Part shown: piece by piece, positions 1 through 9,142 of the stretch
Layout: each line of letters starts with the position of its first letter
Position numbering within the stretch: position 1 is the stretch's first letter
NCBI RefSeq assembly: GCF_007197885.1
Contig: NZ_VKKG01000005.1
Location: 62,001 to 126,000, forward strand
DNA: 64,000 nt
Reading direction: 5' to 3'
Source: Tessaracoccus rhinocerotis
GTDB lineage: Bacteria > Actinomycetota > Actinomycetes > Propionibacteriales > Propionibacteriaceae
The notes under the pieces: generated by a model
What the model was told of the DNA's origin: nothing
What the model saw: only the letters and a program-made list of their open reading frames with translations
The model's database searches: none
Position numbers and translations under genes: made by a program

Positions 1-1
1 C

Positions 2-682
2 GGCGCCGGCGGCATCCAGGAGGCGCACCGCCTCGTCGACACCGGCGCCTGGGACACTGAGGAGGAGTCCGCGTCGCGGGCACTGCGGGCCGTCGTCCAC
101 TTCGACTCCGGCGGCGTGCCCGACGGGTTCGCCACCTTCAAGCACGACGGCTGGGACAACTCGCCCATCAACACCACCGTGCGGATGCTGTGCTCCCCCG
201 ACCCCGCCATCGACCGCGCGCTCTGGCAGGCACTGGCCGCGACAGACCTCGTCGAGCGCCTCACCTACGGGATGTCCCACCCGGCCGAGCCGCTGCGCGC
301 AGCACTGGCCGACCCGTGGGCGGTGAAGCAGAAGGACGCCGGGGACGCGGTCTGGCTCCGGGTACTCGACCTGCCGCGCGCCGTCGCCGGCCGCGGGTTC
401 GAGGGCGACGGCGAGGTGTTGGTGTCGCTGACCGACGCCCTGGGCTACTGCGCCGGCACTTGGCGGCTCAGCGTCCAGCGTGGGCACGGCACCGCCGTGC
501 CCAGCACGTCCGACGCCGAGGTGTCCCTGGACGTCAGTACCCTGGCCCGCATCTGGCTGGGCGACCGCAGCGCCGCCGAACTGGCCTGGGCCGGTCTGGT
601 GCGCGGGTCGTCCGAGGACGTGGCGCGGCTGTCGCGGATCTTCGCGACGGTCGAGCCGCCCGTGAACCTCGCCAAGTTCTGA
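2..682 (+). CDS. Eis-like GNAT acetyltransferase, C-terminal part (5' end outside window)
   Basis: The open frame runs into the left edge of the window, so only the last 226 residues are visible. They resemble the C-terminal half of Eis-family N-acetyltransferases: the SCP2-like domain with a WDNSPINT-type stretch, a late YCAGTWRL segment, and a chain that ends in phenylalanine, whose terminal carboxylate is the catalytic base in this family. Eis enzymes acetylate amino groups of aminoglycosides or other polyamines using acetyl-CoA in the cytoplasm. The GNAT core lies upstream and cannot be checked. A GTG at 116 is inside the frame and is not the start. The assignment to the family is good; the substrate is unknown. 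Confidence 0.75.
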   Translation, partial: GAGGIQEAHRLVDTGAWDTEEESASRALRAVVHFDSGGVPDGFATFKHDGWDNSPINTTVRMLCSPDPAIDRALWQALAATDLVERLTYGMSHPAEPLRAALADPWAVKQKDAGDAVWLRVLDLPRAVAGRGFEGDGEVLVSLTDALGYCAGTWRLSVQRGHGTAVPSTSDAEVSLDVSTLARIWLGDRSAAELAWAGLVRGSSEDVARLSRIFATVEPPVNLAKF

Positions 683-704
683 CCCACGGGGCTTTGCTGG
701 CACC

Positions 705-710
705 TAGGCT
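705..710 (+). promoter_or_regulatory. Leaderless-type -10 (TAGGCT) for ilvD
   Basis: TAGGCT fits the actinobacterial TANNNT -10 pattern and sits six bases before the ilvD ATG at 717. No Shine-Dalgarno sequence lies between, so transcription probably starts at or next to the start codon. No clear -35 is seen. Confidence 0.5.
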
Positions 711-716
711 CGGGGC

Positions 717-2399
717 ATGAGCCAGACACCAGACATGAAGCCCCGCTCCCGCGACGTCACCGACGGACTCGAGAAGACAGCCGCCCGCGGCATGCTCCGC
801 GCGGTGGGCATGGGCGACGATGACTGGGACAAGCCCCAGATCGGGGTGGCTTCTTCCTGGAACGAGATCACGCCCTGCAACCTCTCCCTCGACCGGTTGG
901 CCAAGGCCTCAAAGGAGGGGGTGCGCGCAGGCGGCGGGTACCCGCTCGAGTTCGGCACCATCTCGGTCTCCGACGGCATCTCCATGGGCCACGAGGGAAT
1001 GCACTTCTCCCTCGTCTCGCGCGAGGTGATCGCCGACTCGGTGGAGACCGTGATGATGGCCGAACGCCTCGACGGCGCAGTGCTGCTCGCCGGCTGCGAC
1101 AAGTCGTTGCCCGGGATGCTGATGGCGGCCGCACGCCTGGACCTGGCGGCGGTGTTCCTGTACGCCGGCTCCACGCTGCCCGGCAGGCTCGACGGCGAGG
1201 ACGTCACCATCATCGACGCCTTCGAGGCGGTGGGCGCCTGCCTGGCGGGCCGGATGACCCGGGAACAGGTGGACCGGGTCGAGCGCGCCATCTGCCCGGG
1301 CGAGGGCGCCTGCGGCGGCATGTACACGGCCAACACCATGGCCTCGGTGGGCGAGGCGCTCGGGATGTCGCTGCCCGGCTCCGCGGCTCCCCCGGCACCG
1401 GACCGTCGCCGCGACAAGTACGCCATCGCCTCCGGCGAGGCCGTCGTGGAAATGATCCGCAAGGGCATCACCGCCCGCGACATCATGACCATGGACGCCT
1501 TCGAGAACGCCATCGCCGTCGTCATGGCGCTGGGCGGGTCCACCAACGCGGTGCTCCACCTCCTCGCCATCGCCCGCGAGGCGGACGTCCCACTGAGCAT
1601 CGACGACTTCAACCGCATCGGGGAGAAGGTCCCGCATCTGGGAGACCTCAAGCCCTTCGGCAAGTACGTCATGACCGACGTCGACCGCGTCGGTGGCATC
1701 CCCATGGTCATGAAGGCGCTGCTGGAGGCGGGCCTGATGCACGGCGACGCGCTGACCGTCACCGGCAGGACGCTCGCCGAGAACCTCGCCGACATCGCCC
1801 CGCCCGAGATCGACGGCGACGTGATCCACACCCTCGACAACGCCATCCACCGCACGGGCGGGATCACGATCCTGAAGGGCTCGCTGGCCCCCGAGGGCGC
1901 CGTGGTGAAGTCCGCCGGCTTCGACAACGACGTCTTCGCGGGCACGGCCAGGGTCTTCGACGGCGAACGCGCCGCCCTGGACGCACTGGCCGAGGGCCGC
2001 ATCGTCGCGGGAGACGTGGTCGTGATCCGCTACGAGGGTCCCAAGGGCGGCCCCGGGATGCGGGAGATGCTGGCCATCACCGGCGCCATCAAAGGGGCCG
2101 GCCTGGGCAAGGACGTGCTCCTGATCACCGACGGCCGGTTCTCCGGTGGCACCACCGGCCTGTGTGTCGGACACATCGCCCCCGAGGCGGTGGACGCCGG
2201 CCCGATCGCATTCGTCCGCGACGGAGACACGATCACCCTCGACGTCGCCAACCGGACCCTCGACCTCGGGGTGGGGGCCGACGAACTCCTGTCGCGCGGC
2301 GACGGCTGGATGCCGCACCCGCCCAAGTACACCCGCGGGGTGCTCGGGAAGTACGCGAAGGTCGTCCAGTCCGCCGCGCACGGGGCGATCACGAGCTGA
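717..2399 (+). CDS. ilvD: Dihydroxy-acid dehydratase IlvD
   Basis: This enzyme removes water from 2,3-dihydroxy-3-methylbutanoate and its pentanoate homologue, the third shared step of valine, leucine and isoleucine synthesis in the cytoplasm. The 560-residue length is normal for the short form of the family. Expected motifs are present in order: the GCDKSLPG segment with the first iron-sulfur cysteine, [16 protein letters not shown] with the second cysteine, [10 protein letters not shown], and [10 protein letters not shown] near the C-terminus. The gene stands alone and ends seven bases before the convergent phosphatase gene. The ATG is preceded by a TANNNT hexamer rather than a ribosome site, so a leaderless message is likely. 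Confidence 0.97.
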   Translation: MSQTPDMKPRSRDVTDGLEKTAARGMLRAVGMGDDDWDKPQIGVASSWNEITPCNLSLDRLAKASKEGVRAGGGYPLEFGTISVSDGISMGHEGMHFSLVSREVIADSVETVMMAERLDGAVLLAGCDKSLPGMLMAAARLDLAAVFLYAGSTLPGRLDGEDVTIIDAFEAVGACLAGRMTREQVDRVERAICPGEGACGGMYTANTMASVGEALGMSLPGSAAPPAPDRRRDKYAIASGEAVVEMIRKGITARDIMTMDAFENAIAVVMALGGSTNAVLHLLAIAREADVPLSIDDFNRIGEKVPHLGDLKPFGKYVMTDVDRVGGIPMVMKALLEAGLMHGDALTVTGRTLAENLADIAPPEIDGDVIHTLDNAIHRTGGITILKGSLAPEGAVVKSAGFDNDVFAGTARVFDGERAALDALAEGRIVAGDVVVIRYEGPKGGPGMREMLAITGAIKGAGLGKDVLLITDGRFSGGTTGLCVGHIAPEAVDAGPIAFVRDGDTITLDVANRTLDLGVGADELLSRGDGWMPHPPKYTRGVLGKYAKVVQSAAHGAITS

Positions 2400-2405
2400 C
2401 CGGGG

Positions 2406-3002
2406 TCAGACCTCGGCGTTCCACCGGATGACGGCCGGGTTCTCCTTCTCGTAGCCCAGCAGGCTGAGCGTGCCGGTCTCGAGCGGGAAGTGCTTGGCCG
2501 TCGCGATGGGCAGGCCCAGCCAGACCATCGTGAAAGCGCGCAGGGAGTGGCCGTGGGCGAAGACGATGGCGTCCTCCGGGCCGGAGTCACGGATCCGCTC
2601 CACCACGCGGGAGAGCCGGGCCGAGACGTCGGCCTCGGTCTCGCCGGGGTCGTAGCCGTCGCGCTCGAACTGAGGCGCGCCGTGGCTCCAGATCCGCCAG
2701 CCGGGAATCTTCTCGCGGATCTGGGGAGAGGTCAGCCCCTCCCCCGGCCCGTAGGCCCACTCGACGAGGTCCTCGTCGAGTTCCGGGGTGAAGCCGGCGA
2801 TCTCCGCGGTCTCCGAGGCTCGGCGCCTGGGGCTGGACAGCACGAGGCCGAACTCGCGCCCGGCCAGCGCTGCGCCCACCCGCTGGGCGTCGTCGCGTCC
2901 CTTCGCGAGCAGCGGGAGGTCGGTGACCGAGGTGTGCTGCCCCGACTCGGACCACTCGGTGGCTCCGTGCCGGGCCAGCCAGACCCTCGTGCGCTTGTCC
3001 AT
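2406..3002 (-). CDS. Histidine phosphatase family protein (phosphoglycerate mutase-like)
   Basis: A 198-residue member of the branch-1 histidine phosphatase superfamily. The catalytic RHGATEW motif is at residues 11-17, followed by SSPRRRASETA with the second phosphate-binding arginine, the acidic EWAYG segment, and the second catalytic histidine in FAHGHSLR. Such proteins dephosphorylate sugar phosphates or other small metabolites; true phosphoglycerate mutase activity is unlikely in this short form. It converges on ilvD with only six bases between the stops. A CTGACC-GG-GGTCAG inverted repeat covers both stop codons. The substrate cannot be read from sequence. Confidence 0.88.
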   Translation of the reverse strand: MDKRTRVWLARHGATEWSESGQHTSVTDLPLLAKGRDDAQRVGAALAGREFGLVLSSPRRRASETAEIAGFTPELDEDLVEWAYGPGEGLTSPQIREKIPGWRIWSHGAPQFERDGYDPGETEADVSARLSRVVERIRDSGPEDAIVFAHGHSLRAFTMVWLGLPIATAKHFPLETGTLSLLGYEKENPAVIRWNAEV

Positions 3003-3012
3003 GGTCAGAAGT

Positions 3013-3081
3013 CTACAATGTGGCCACGATGTCCTCGGCGGCCCCTGTGATCGCCTCCGTCAGCGTCGGGTGCGCGCATTC
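3013..3081 (-). pseudogene. Remnant of a second lpd-like C-terminus
   Basis: Reading the minus strand from 3081 to 3013 gives CAHPTLTEAITGAAEDIVATL and a TAG stop. This lines up with the C-terminus of the intact dihydrolipoamide dehydrogenase next door ([19 protein letters not shown]), including the catalytic-region HPTL-EA motif. Upstream of the cysteine the similarity stops at once, and no start or upstream domain is present. It is therefore a scrap of about 21 codons left after deletion or replacement, from a paralogue that had already diverged. The alignment was made by eye. Confidence 0.5.
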
Positions 3082-3123
3082 GCTCCCTGATGGGTGTCGG
3101 TCGCGACTGTCCGTGAGCCGTGC

Positions 3124-3510
3124 TCAGCGCATGGTCGGGTTCCCCACCCAGAGCTTGATCTTCAGTCGGCGCTCCTCGACGACGAGGCACTCGGCGTGGC
3201 CCCGGCTCACCTCCAGCCTGTCACCCTGCCGGCAGGTGTATTCCTGCCCCGCGACGTGGAAGGCCGCTACGTCGTCCGTCACACCGTTGAAGTCGTAGAT
3301 GTCCTCTAAGTCGTTGCCCGACTTCTCCGGGTCGATGAAGAACGGGAGCCGTACCGTCTCACTGTGGCCGTCGCTCGTGGTGTCGATCACGCACTCCGCG
3401 TACCTCGCCGTCGCGCCCCTGCACGACGAGTTCTGCTGGTTGCACGCCGCGAGCGAGCCCGCCACCACCACGACCCCGATCAGCGCGGCCATCCGTCGTC
3501 GTTTGACCAC
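3124..3510 (-). CDS. Small secreted lipoprotein of unknown function
   Basis: The product has a basic start (VKRRR), a hydrophobic stretch and a lipobox ending in SLAAC, so it should be exported, lipidated and anchored to the outer face of the membrane. The mature part is about 105 residues and has four further cysteines, suggesting one or two disulfides. I do not recognise the family. The GTG at 3510 is favoured over the TTG one codon upstream because the GGGGGA ribosome-site-like run is then correctly spaced. It lies between an lpd remnant and the intact lpd gene, which suggests that it arrived by a local rearrangement. Confidence 0.7.
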   Translation of the reverse strand: MVKRRRMAALIGVVVVAGSLAACNQQNSSCRGATARYAECVIDTTSDGHSETVRLPFFIDPEKSGNDLEDIYDFNGVTDDVAAFHVAGQEYTCRQGDRLEVSRGHAECLVVEERRLKIKLWVGNPTMR

Positions 3511-3535
3511 CAAGGTCCCCCGTCGTCCGTGCTGG

Positions 3536-4942
3536 TCAGTAGTTGATCATGTGGCCGCCGATGCCGTGGGCGGCCTCCTTCATGGCCTCCGACAGCGTCG
3601 GGTGCGCGTGGATGTTGCGGGCGATCTCGTCGGTGGTCAGGTCGTAGGCCTGCGCCAGGGTGAGCTCGGGCAGCAGCTCGGTGACGTCGGGACCGATCAT
3701 GTGCGCGCCGAGGATCTCGTTGTAGCGGGCGTCGGCCACGATCTTGACGAAGCCGTTGCCGTCGCCGAGGCCCCAGGCCTTGCCGTTGGCGGCGAATGGG
3801 AACTTGGAGACCTTGACCTCGAAGCCCTTGTCCTTGGCCTGCTGCTCGGAGTAGCCGAAGGACGCCACCTGCGGCTGGGAGTAGGTGGCGCGCGGGATCA
3901 TGTCGTAGTTGATGGGCTGGGTCTCCACGCCGGCGATGGTCTCGGCGGCGACGATCCCCTGGGCCTCGGCGGCGTGGGCCAGCATCATCTTGCCGGTGCA
4001 GTCGCCGACGGCGTAGATGTTCTCGACGTTGGTGCGCATGAAGTCGTCGATCCCGACGGCGCCGCGTTCGGTCAGCTCGACACCGAGGTTCTCGAGGCCG
4101 TAGCCGTCGATGCGGGGTGCAAAACCGATGGCCGACAGGAAGCGGCTGGCCTCGAGGACCTGCTGCTCGCCGCTGTCGGAGGGGCTGACGGTGACCTTGA
4201 CGCCGGAGCCGGTGTCCTCGATGCTCTCCACCTTCGTGGACGTGAGCACCTTGATGCCGAGCTTCTTGTAGGCCTTCGCGAGCTCCTTGGAGATCTCGCT
4301 GTCCTCGGTGGGGACCATCCGGTCGAGGAACTCGACGATGGTGACGTCCACCCCGTAGCTGTTGAGCACGTAGGCGAACTCGGTCCCGATCGCGCCGGAA
4401 CCGCCGATGATGATGGACTCGGGGACGGACTCCTCGAGGATCTGCTCCTCGTAGGTGACGACGTTCTCGGAGACCTCGGTGCCCGGCAGCATCCGGGTGG
4501 TGGCGCCGGCCGCGATGATGGCGTTGGCGAACGTGACGTTCTGCTCGGACCCGTTGTCGTCGGCCACCTTGATCGTGTTGGCGTCGACGAACGTGCCCCA
4601 GCCGTTGAACTCCTGGATCTTGTTCTTCTTCATCAGGAAGTGGATGCCCTTGGTCATCCGCTCCGAGACGGCCCGGCTGCGCTGGTAGGCCTTGCGGTAG
4701 TCGAAGGAGACCTTGCCCTCGACCTCGAGCCCGAACACGTCGGCCTCGTGGTTGACGATGTGTGCGATCTCCGCGTTCCGGAGAAGGGACTTGGTGGGGA
4801 TGCAGCCCACGTTCAGGCAGACACCGCCCCAGTACTTCTTCTCGACGATCGCGGTCTTCAGGCCGAGCTGGGCGGCACGAATGGCCGCCACGTAACCACC
4901 GGGACCGGCACCAACAACAACTACGTCAAAATCGTGGGTCAT
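3536..4942 (-). CDS. lpdA: Dihydrolipoamide dehydrogenase (E3)
   Basis: A 468-residue flavoprotein disulfide reductase that reoxidises lipoamide in the pyruvate, 2-oxoglutarate and branched-chain dehydrogenase complexes, passing electrons through FAD to NAD+. Visible motifs are the FAD-binding [10 protein letters not shown] near the N-terminus, the redox-active disulfide in [13 protein letters not shown], the NAD-binding [11 protein letters not shown], the second FAD site ending in YAVGDC, and the C-terminal catalytic HAHPTLSE. The start is placed at ATG 4942, not at an upstream start at 4993, because [13 protein letters not shown] is the normal N-terminus and TAGAGT lies seven bases before it. 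It is transcribed divergently from the HTH-MurA gene. Confidence 0.96.
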   Translation of the reverse strand: MTHDFDVVVVGAGPGGYVAAIRAAQLGLKTAIVEKKYWGGVCLNVGCIPTKSLLRNAEIAHIVNHEADVFGLEVEGKVSFDYRKAYQRSRAVSERMTKGIHFLMKKNKIQEFNGWGTFVDANTIKVADDNGSEQNVTFANAIIAAGATTRMLPGTEVSENVVTYEEQILEESVPESIIIGGSGAIGTEFAYVLNSYGVDVTIVEFLDRMVPTEDSEISKELAKAYKKLGIKVLTSTKVESIEDTGSGVKVTVSPSDSGEQQVLEASRFLSAIGFAPRIDGYGLENLGVELTERGAVGIDDFMRTNVENIYAVGDCTGKMMLAHAAEAQGIVAAETIAGVETQPINYDMIPRATYSQPQVASFGYSEQQAKDKGFEVKVSKFPFAANGKAWGLGDGNGFVKIVADARYNEILGAHMIGPDVTELLPELTLAQAYDLTTDEIARNIHAHPTLSEAMKEAAHGIGGHMINY

Positions 4943-4949
4943 GGGAGCC

Positions 4950-4955
4950 ACTCTA
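4950..4955 (-). promoter_or_regulatory. Leaderless-type -10 (TAGAGT) for lpdA
   Basis: On the minus strand TAGAGT lies seven bases before the ATG at 4942, with no ribosome site between. This supports the shorter start and a leaderless message. Confidence 0.5.
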
Positions 4956-5005
4956 GTCCCCCTCAAACCTGCATGTGACACCGACGGACACATCAGAATC
5001 GGGTT

Positions 5006-5027
5006 TATCTCAGATATGAGATACAGT
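5006..5027 (+). promoter_or_regulatory. Palindromic operator overlapping the -10 of the HTH-MurA gene
   Basis: TATCTCA at 5006-5012 and TGAGATA at 5017-5023 are perfect inverted 7-bp arms around GATA. The right arm overlaps TACAGT (5022-5027), a TANNNT -10 that lies six bases before the ATG at 5034. An operator in this place would block transcription of the gene just downstream, whose own N-terminus is a helix-turn-helix. Autoregulation is therefore the simple reading, but it is an inference. Confidence 0.6.
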
Positions 5028-5033
5028 GGCCCG

Positions 5034-6566
5034 ATGAGCGCAACCAGTCAGTCCCTAGGAATCATGATCCGCGAGGCCCGCACCTCGCGCGGGTGGTCCC
5101 AGCAGCGGCTGGCCGATGCAGTCGGGACCGCGCAGAGCGCGGTCCACCGGATCGAGAACGGCCAGCAGAACCTCTCGCTGAACATGATCGGACGCCTCGC
5201 GGAGGCACTCGACATGCCGCTGATCCAGACCGCGACCGCCGGCCAGATGAACTTCGAGATCCAGGGCCCCACCCAGCTCTCGGGCGAGATAGAGGTCCGC
5301 ACCTCCAAGAACGCCGCGGTCGCGCTGCTGTGCGCCAGCATGCTCAACCGGGGCCGCACCGTCCTGCGTGGCATCGCCCGCATCGAGGAGGTCGACCGGA
5401 TCTGTGAGGTGCTCGAGTCCCTCGGGGTCCAGATGACCTGGACCGGCGACGGTGGCGACCTCGAACTGGTCCGCCCCGAGACGCTGTCCTGGGAGACCAT
5501 CGACCAGCGGGCGGCCCGCCGCACGCGCAGCATCCTGATGTTCCTGGGCCCCCTCATGCACGACTATGACGAGTTCAAGCTCCCCTACGCCGGCGGCTGT
5601 GACCTCGGCGCACGCACCGTCCACCCCCACATGTCCGCCCTGCGCCGATTCGGGCTGGGCGTCGAGGCCACCGAGGGGCACTACCACGCCACCGTGGACC
5701 GCGACACGATGACCGAGCGCCACGTCACCCTGGTGGAGCGCGGCGACACCGTCACCGAGAACGCGCTGATGGCCGCGGCCCGTACCCCCGGAGTCACGGT
5801 GCTGCGCAACGCCTCGGGCAACTACATGGTGCAGGACCTCTGCTTCTTCCTGCAGCGCCTGGGCGTCCGGATCGAGGGCGTCGGCACCACGACCCTGCGC
5901 GTCGAGGGCGTCCGCGACATCGACGTCGACGTGGAGTACCACATCTCCGAGGACCCGATCGAGGCCATGAGCCTGCTGACCGCCGGGATAGTCACCAACT
6001 CCGAGATCACCGTGCGCCGTTGCCCCATCGAGTTCCTGGAGGTGGAGTTCGCGGTGCTGGAGGAGATGGGCCAACGCATGACCCTCTCCCCCGAGTACAC
6101 GAGCCGCAACGGTCGCTCCCGGCTGGTCGACGTCACCGTCCACCCCTCGAAGCTGGTGGCACCGCTGGACAAGATCCACCCGATGCCGTTCCCCGGGCTC
6201 AACATCGACAACCTCCCGTTCTTCGCGGTGATCTGCGCGATGGCGGAGGGCCAGTCGATCATCTACGACTGGGTCTACGACAACCGCGCCATCCACCTGA
6301 AGAAGCTGGCCGACTTGGGCGCCAACGTGACCCTGATGGACGCGCACCGGCTCATGATCATCGGCCCCACCAGCTGGCGCGGCCGCGACATCGAGTGCCC
6401 GCCCGCGCTGCGCCCGTCGGTGTGCCTGCTGCTGGCCGCAATGGCCGCCCGCGGCACCACGAACCTGACCGACGTCTACGTCATCAACCGGGGCTACGAG
6501 GACCTGCCCCAGCGCCTCAACAAGCTCGGTGCGAAGATCAACGTCTTCTGGGGCGAGAAGGCCTGA
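5034..6566 (+). CDS. XRE helix-turn-helix fused to a MurA-type UDP-GlcNAc enolpyruvyl transferase
   Basis: Residues about 8-62 form a Cro/C1-type helix-turn-helix ([19 protein letters not shown], then [12 protein letters not shown]). Residues about 70-510 form a complete MurA-like fold that transfers enolpyruvate from PEP to UDP-N-acetylglucosamine, the first committed step of peptidoglycan synthesis. The substrate lysine-asparagine pair is in TSKNAAV and the PEP-attacking cysteine is Cys189 in [11 protein letters not shown]. The 510-residue length equals a normal MurA plus the extra domain. The start at 5034 is chosen because it follows a TANNNT hexamer by six bases; a frame start at 4941 would run through the promoter. 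From memory, similar HTH-MurA proteins occur as second MurA copies in other actinobacteria. Confidence 0.9.
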   Translation: MSATSQSLGIMIREARTSRGWSQQRLADAVGTAQSAVHRIENGQQNLSLNMIGRLAEALDMPLIQTATAGQMNFEIQGPTQLSGEIEVRTSKNAAVALLCASMLNRGRTVLRGIARIEEVDRICEVLESLGVQMTWTGDGGDLELVRPETLSWETIDQRAARRTRSILMFLGPLMHDYDEFKLPYAGGCDLGARTVHPHMSALRRFGLGVEATEGHYHATVDRDTMTERHVTLVERGDTVTENALMAAARTPGVTVLRNASGNYMVQDLCFFLQRLGVRIEGVGTTTLRVEGVRDIDVDVEYHISEDPIEAMSLLTAGIVTNSEITVRRCPIEFLEVEFAVLEEMGQRMTLSPEYTSRNGRSRLVDVTVHPSKLVAPLDKIHPMPFPGLNIDNLPFFAVICAMAEGQSIIYDWVYDNRAIHLKKLADLGANVTLMDAHRLMIIGPTSWRGRDIECPPALRPSVCLLLAAMAARGTTNLTDVYVINRGYEDLPQRLNKLGAKINVFWGEKA

Positions 6567-6569
6567 TCC

Positions 6570-7424
6570 TCAGCGCAGCGGCGTGGCCTCGAAGCGATGC
6601 TTCGGGGCCACGATGCTTTCCTGGGCCGCCACCAGCTGCAGCTCCGGCTCGCCGCTGAGCGCCGTCGTCTCGAGGATGGAGTAGACCACTGAGGCCGTCA
6701 TCGCGAGGCTCCCGGCCAGGTCACCCGACTTCAGCCAGTGCGCCAGGAACACGGCGGTGGTGAGGTCGCCGGACCCGACGAAGCCGCGGTCCAGCAGCGG
6801 GGTCTCGACGAGGTGGGCACCGTCGGGCCCGACCGCCAGCATCCGCATCACGCCGGCCTGCATGTCGGCACCCACCACCGAGGTGACCAGCACGTGCCTC
6901 GGGCCGCGCGCACGCAGCTCGTTGGCGGCGGACAGCACCTCGGAGAGGGTCCCGGTGGTGCGACCGGTCAGGTACTCGAGCTCGAACAGGTTAGGCGTCA
7001 TGATGTCGGCGACGGGCACCACGTGGTCCCGCATGAACTCCGGGATGCCGGGGGCGCAGAAGAAGCCGCGGCCGACGTCGCCCATCACCGGGTCCGCGCA
7101 GAACACTGCCTCCGGGTTGCGCGACTTGACCAGCGCCGCCGCGTCGACGATCACCTGTCCCATCTCCGGGGAGCCCTGGTAGCCGGCCAGCAGCGCGTCC
7201 ACCCGGTCCAGCACCTGGCGCTCGTCGATGCCACGCACCACGTCGGCGACGTCCGCGGCCGGGATCAGCGGGCCCCGCCAGGCGCCATAGCCGGTGTGGT
7301 TGCTGAAGTTGACCGTGTAGACGGGCCACACGTCGACCCCGCTGCGTTGTAGTGGGAACACGGCGGAGGAGTTGCCCGCATGGCCGTAGGCAACGGCCGA
7401 CTGGATCGAGAGAACCGTACGCAT
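6570..7424 (-). CDS. pdxY: Pyridoxal kinase PdxY
   Basis: A 284-residue ribokinase-fold kinase that phosphorylates pyridoxal and related vitamers with ATP in the B6 salvage pathway. It matches PdxY in length and in motifs: the N-terminal MRTVLSIQSAVAYGHAGN, the substrate loop VNFSNHTGYG, DPVMGD with the metal-binding acid, TPNLFELEYLTG, and GSGDLTTAVFLAHW, which carries the catalytic aspartate and anion hole. The start at 7424 is the family N-terminus; longer frames add an unrelated extension. CACACT on the minus strand lies seven bases before the ATG. It is divergent from the glycerophosphodiesterase gene, and CCACA-AAG-TGTGG sits at its promoter. Confidence 0.94.
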   Translation of the reverse strand: MRTVLSIQSAVAYGHAGNSSAVFPLQRSGVDVWPVYTVNFSNHTGYGAWRGPLIPAADVADVVRGIDERQVLDRVDALLAGYQGSPEMGQVIVDAAALVKSRNPEAVFCADPVMGDVGRGFFCAPGIPEFMRDHVVPVADIMTPNLFELEYLTGRTTGTLSEVLSAANELRARGPRHVLVTSVVGADMQAGVMRMLAVGPDGAHLVETPLLDRGFVGSGDLTTAVFLAHWLKSGDLAGSLAMTASVVYSILETTALSGEPELQLVAAQESIVAPKHRFEATPLR

Positions 7425-7425
7425 T

Positions 7426-7438
7426 CCACAAAGTGTGG
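7426..7438. promoter_or_regulatory. Short inverted repeat in the pdxY / glycerophosphodiesterase divergent promoter
   Basis: CCACA and TGTGG surround AAG, directly before the pdxY start and within its -10 area. It is a possible binding site, but 5-bp arms are short and could be chance. Confidence 0.3.
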
Positions 7439-7470
7439 CACCGCCTGCCCGGATGGGCATAATGGCGTCC

Positions 7471-8256
7471 ATGCTTTCCGAACCGGATGGTTTCCTCTCC
7501 CACGGCTTCACTGCCATGGCCCACCGGGGCGGCGCCCTCCTGTCCGAGAACCTGGGCATCGAGAACACCCTGGACGCGTTCCGCAACGCGGTCGCACTCG
7601 GCTACCAGTACCTCGAGACCGACGTGCACGCCACCCGCGACGGCGTGCTCGTCGCCTTCCACGACGTGAACCTCGTTCGTGTGACCGACACCGACGCCGA
7701 CATCTCCCAACTCACCTTCGCCCAGCTGCGCGAGCTGCGGGTGGGCGGCCGGGCAGCCATCCCCACCGTCGACGAACTGTTCGAGGAGTTCCCGGACTGC
7801 CGCATCAACCTGGACCTCAAGGCGGACGCGGCAACCCACCTGCTGGTGGAGGCGATCCGCAGACACAAGGCCGAACATCGCGTGTGCGTCGGTTCCTTCT
7901 CCTGCGCGCGCCTGCAGCGGTTCCGGCGCAGGCTCCCGGGTGTGACGACTTCGTTCGCCCCCGCCGAGGTGGCGACGATGCTGCTGGGCCTCCACCGACG
8001 CAGCCCCGGCGGCGCACCGCGGGTCTACCAGGTGCCCCTGACATACCGGTTCGGTCCCGCCACGGTGAACGTCGTCACGCCGCAGCGGATCCGCGCCCTC
8101 CACGACGCCGGACGCAAGATCCACGTGTGGACGATCGATGACCCGTTGGTGATGCACGAGCTCATCGACTGGGGCGTCGACGGCATCATCACGGACCGTC
8201 CCGATGTGCTCAAAGGCGTACTGACGAGCCGGGGTATGTGGTCTACTCGGAACTGA
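7471..8256 (+). CDS. Glycerophosphodiester phosphodiesterase
   Basis: This 261-residue protein belongs to the GDPD TIM-barrel family, which hydrolyses glycerophosphodiesters from phospholipid turnover to glycerol-3-phosphate and an alcohol. The metal and catalytic residues are visible in AHRGG, in LETDVHATRDGVLVAFHD, in NLDLKAD, and in the C-terminal WTIDDP and GVDGIITDRPD. No signal peptide is present, so it acts in the cytoplasm. The start is ATG 7471, with CATAAT seven bases upstream. It is followed 41 bases later by rbpA in the same direction. Confidence 0.93.
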   Translation: MLSEPDGFLSHGFTAMAHRGGALLSENLGIENTLDAFRNAVALGYQYLETDVHATRDGVLVAFHDVNLVRVTDTDADISQLTFAQLRELRVGGRAAIPTVDELFEEFPDCRINLDLKADAATHLLVEAIRRHKAEHRVCVGSFSCARLQRFRRRLPGVTTSFAPAEVATMLLGLHRRSPGGAPRVYQVPLTYRFGPATVNVVTPQRIRALHDAGRKIHVWTIDDPLVMHELIDWGVDGIITDRPDVLKGVLTSRGMWSTRN

Positions 8257-8297
8257 TGGGGCACACCGTTCGTTGATCCAGCAGGAGGGAGACGACT

Positions 8298-8636
8298 ATG
8301 GCTGATCGTGCACTGAGAGGCGTCGGACTGGGCGCCAAGAGCTTCGAGGACGAACAGGGAATTGAGTTCGCCGATCGAAACCAGATCGGGTTCGACTGCC
8401 CCAAGGGCCACCACTTCGAGGTGACCTTCGCCCTGGAGGCTGAGCTGCCCACGGAGTGGGAGTGCAAGAAGTGCGGCCTGATGGCCGTGCGCTCCGACGG
8501 GTCCGTCGGGGAGGAGAAGGAGACCAAGCCGCAGCGCACCCACTGGGACATGCTGCGGGAGCGTCGCTCCATCCCCGAGCTCGAGGAGATCCTGGACGAG
8601 CAGCTGGAGAAGCTGCGCGACCCCGGGAAGCCCTAG
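8298..8636 (+). CDS. rbpA: RNA polymerase-binding protein RbpA
   Basis: RbpA is an actinobacterial transcription activator that binds the principal sigma factor and RNA polymerase and stabilises the open promoter complex. The 112-residue product has the family features: MADRALRG at the N-terminus, a zinc-ribbon-like core with Cys in FDCPKGH and in WECKKCG, and the C-terminal sigma-interaction helix THWDMLRERRSIPELEEIL. A strong ribosome site (AGGAGGGAG) lies before the ATG, unlike many neighbours. The TAG stop overlaps the stop of the convergent fxsA-like gene within a shared CTAG. From memory, rbpA also lies beside ppm and fxsA genes in mycobacteria. Confidence 0.96.
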   Translation: MADRALRGVGLGAKSFEDEQGIEFADRNQIGFDCPKGHHFEVTFALEAELPTEWECKKCGLMAVRSDGSVGEEKETKPQRTHWDMLRERRSIPELEEILDEQLEKLRDPGKP

Positions 8637-9142
8637 CGCTCCTCCTCGGGCCGCCCGATCTCGGGCGCTTCCGGGGGAGCGTCATCATCATCGACGACCT
8701 CGCCCCTGATCACCTGTGATCCGGGCGGGGTCGTCTTCGTCGTCCTGGTCATCGCCCGCCCGGCCCACCTGCCCAGCCCGGCCCGCACCAGGGGTCGGGT
8801 GAACGGCAGCAGCAGCGACAGGCCGATGACGTCGGTGATGAATCCCGGCATGATGAGCAGCAGCCCGCCGATGACCACCAGCACCGCGTCGGCGGCACGC
8901 CCCGGCGGCAGGGCACCCGTGCGAACGGACTCCGCCAGGTTGCCCCAGGCACGACGCCACTCCCGTTGCAGGAGGAACACCCCCACGAGCGTGGTTGCGA
9001 ACAGCAGCGCCAGCGTCCACCACCCGAGCTGGTTGGAGACCCAGATCAGTGCTGCGATCTCGGCGAAGACGAGCAGCAGGAACGGCACCACCACGAGCAG
9101 GATCCCCCACCTGCTCAGGACGCGGGGGCCAGCCTCAGACAT
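8633..9142 (-). CDS. fxsA: FxsA family membrane protein
   Basis: A 169-residue membrane protein with the FxsA fold: an N-terminal membrane segment (WGILLVVVPFLLLVFAEIA), a second around WWTLALLFATTLVG, and a third long hydrophobic stretch beginning at ADAVLVVIGGLLL and running to LLPFTRP. The charged C-terminal tail is cytoplasmic and acidic. E. coli FxsA was named for suppressing phage T7 exclusion by F plasmid; the cellular role here is unknown. It is the last gene of the lnt-ppm-fxsA operon, and its start overlaps the end of ppm by eight bases. Confidence 0.88.
   Translation of the reverse strand: MSEAGPRVLSRWGILLVVVPFLLLVFAEIAALIWVSNQLGWWTLALLFATTLVGVFLLQREWRRAWGNLAESVRTGALPPGRAADAVLVVIGGLLLIMPGFITDVIGLSLLLPFTRPLVRAGLGRWAGRAMTRTTKTTPPGSQVIRGEVVDDDDAPPEAPEIGRPEEER

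Noticed and set aside
909..2381. Long minus-strand frames opposite ilvD
   Set aside because: The ilvD motifs are complete on the plus strand; the opposite frames are G+C shadows.
4941..5033. Upstream start for the HTH-MurA protein
   Set aside because: The extra 31 codons cross the palindrome and -10; the HTH domain is complete from ATG 5034.
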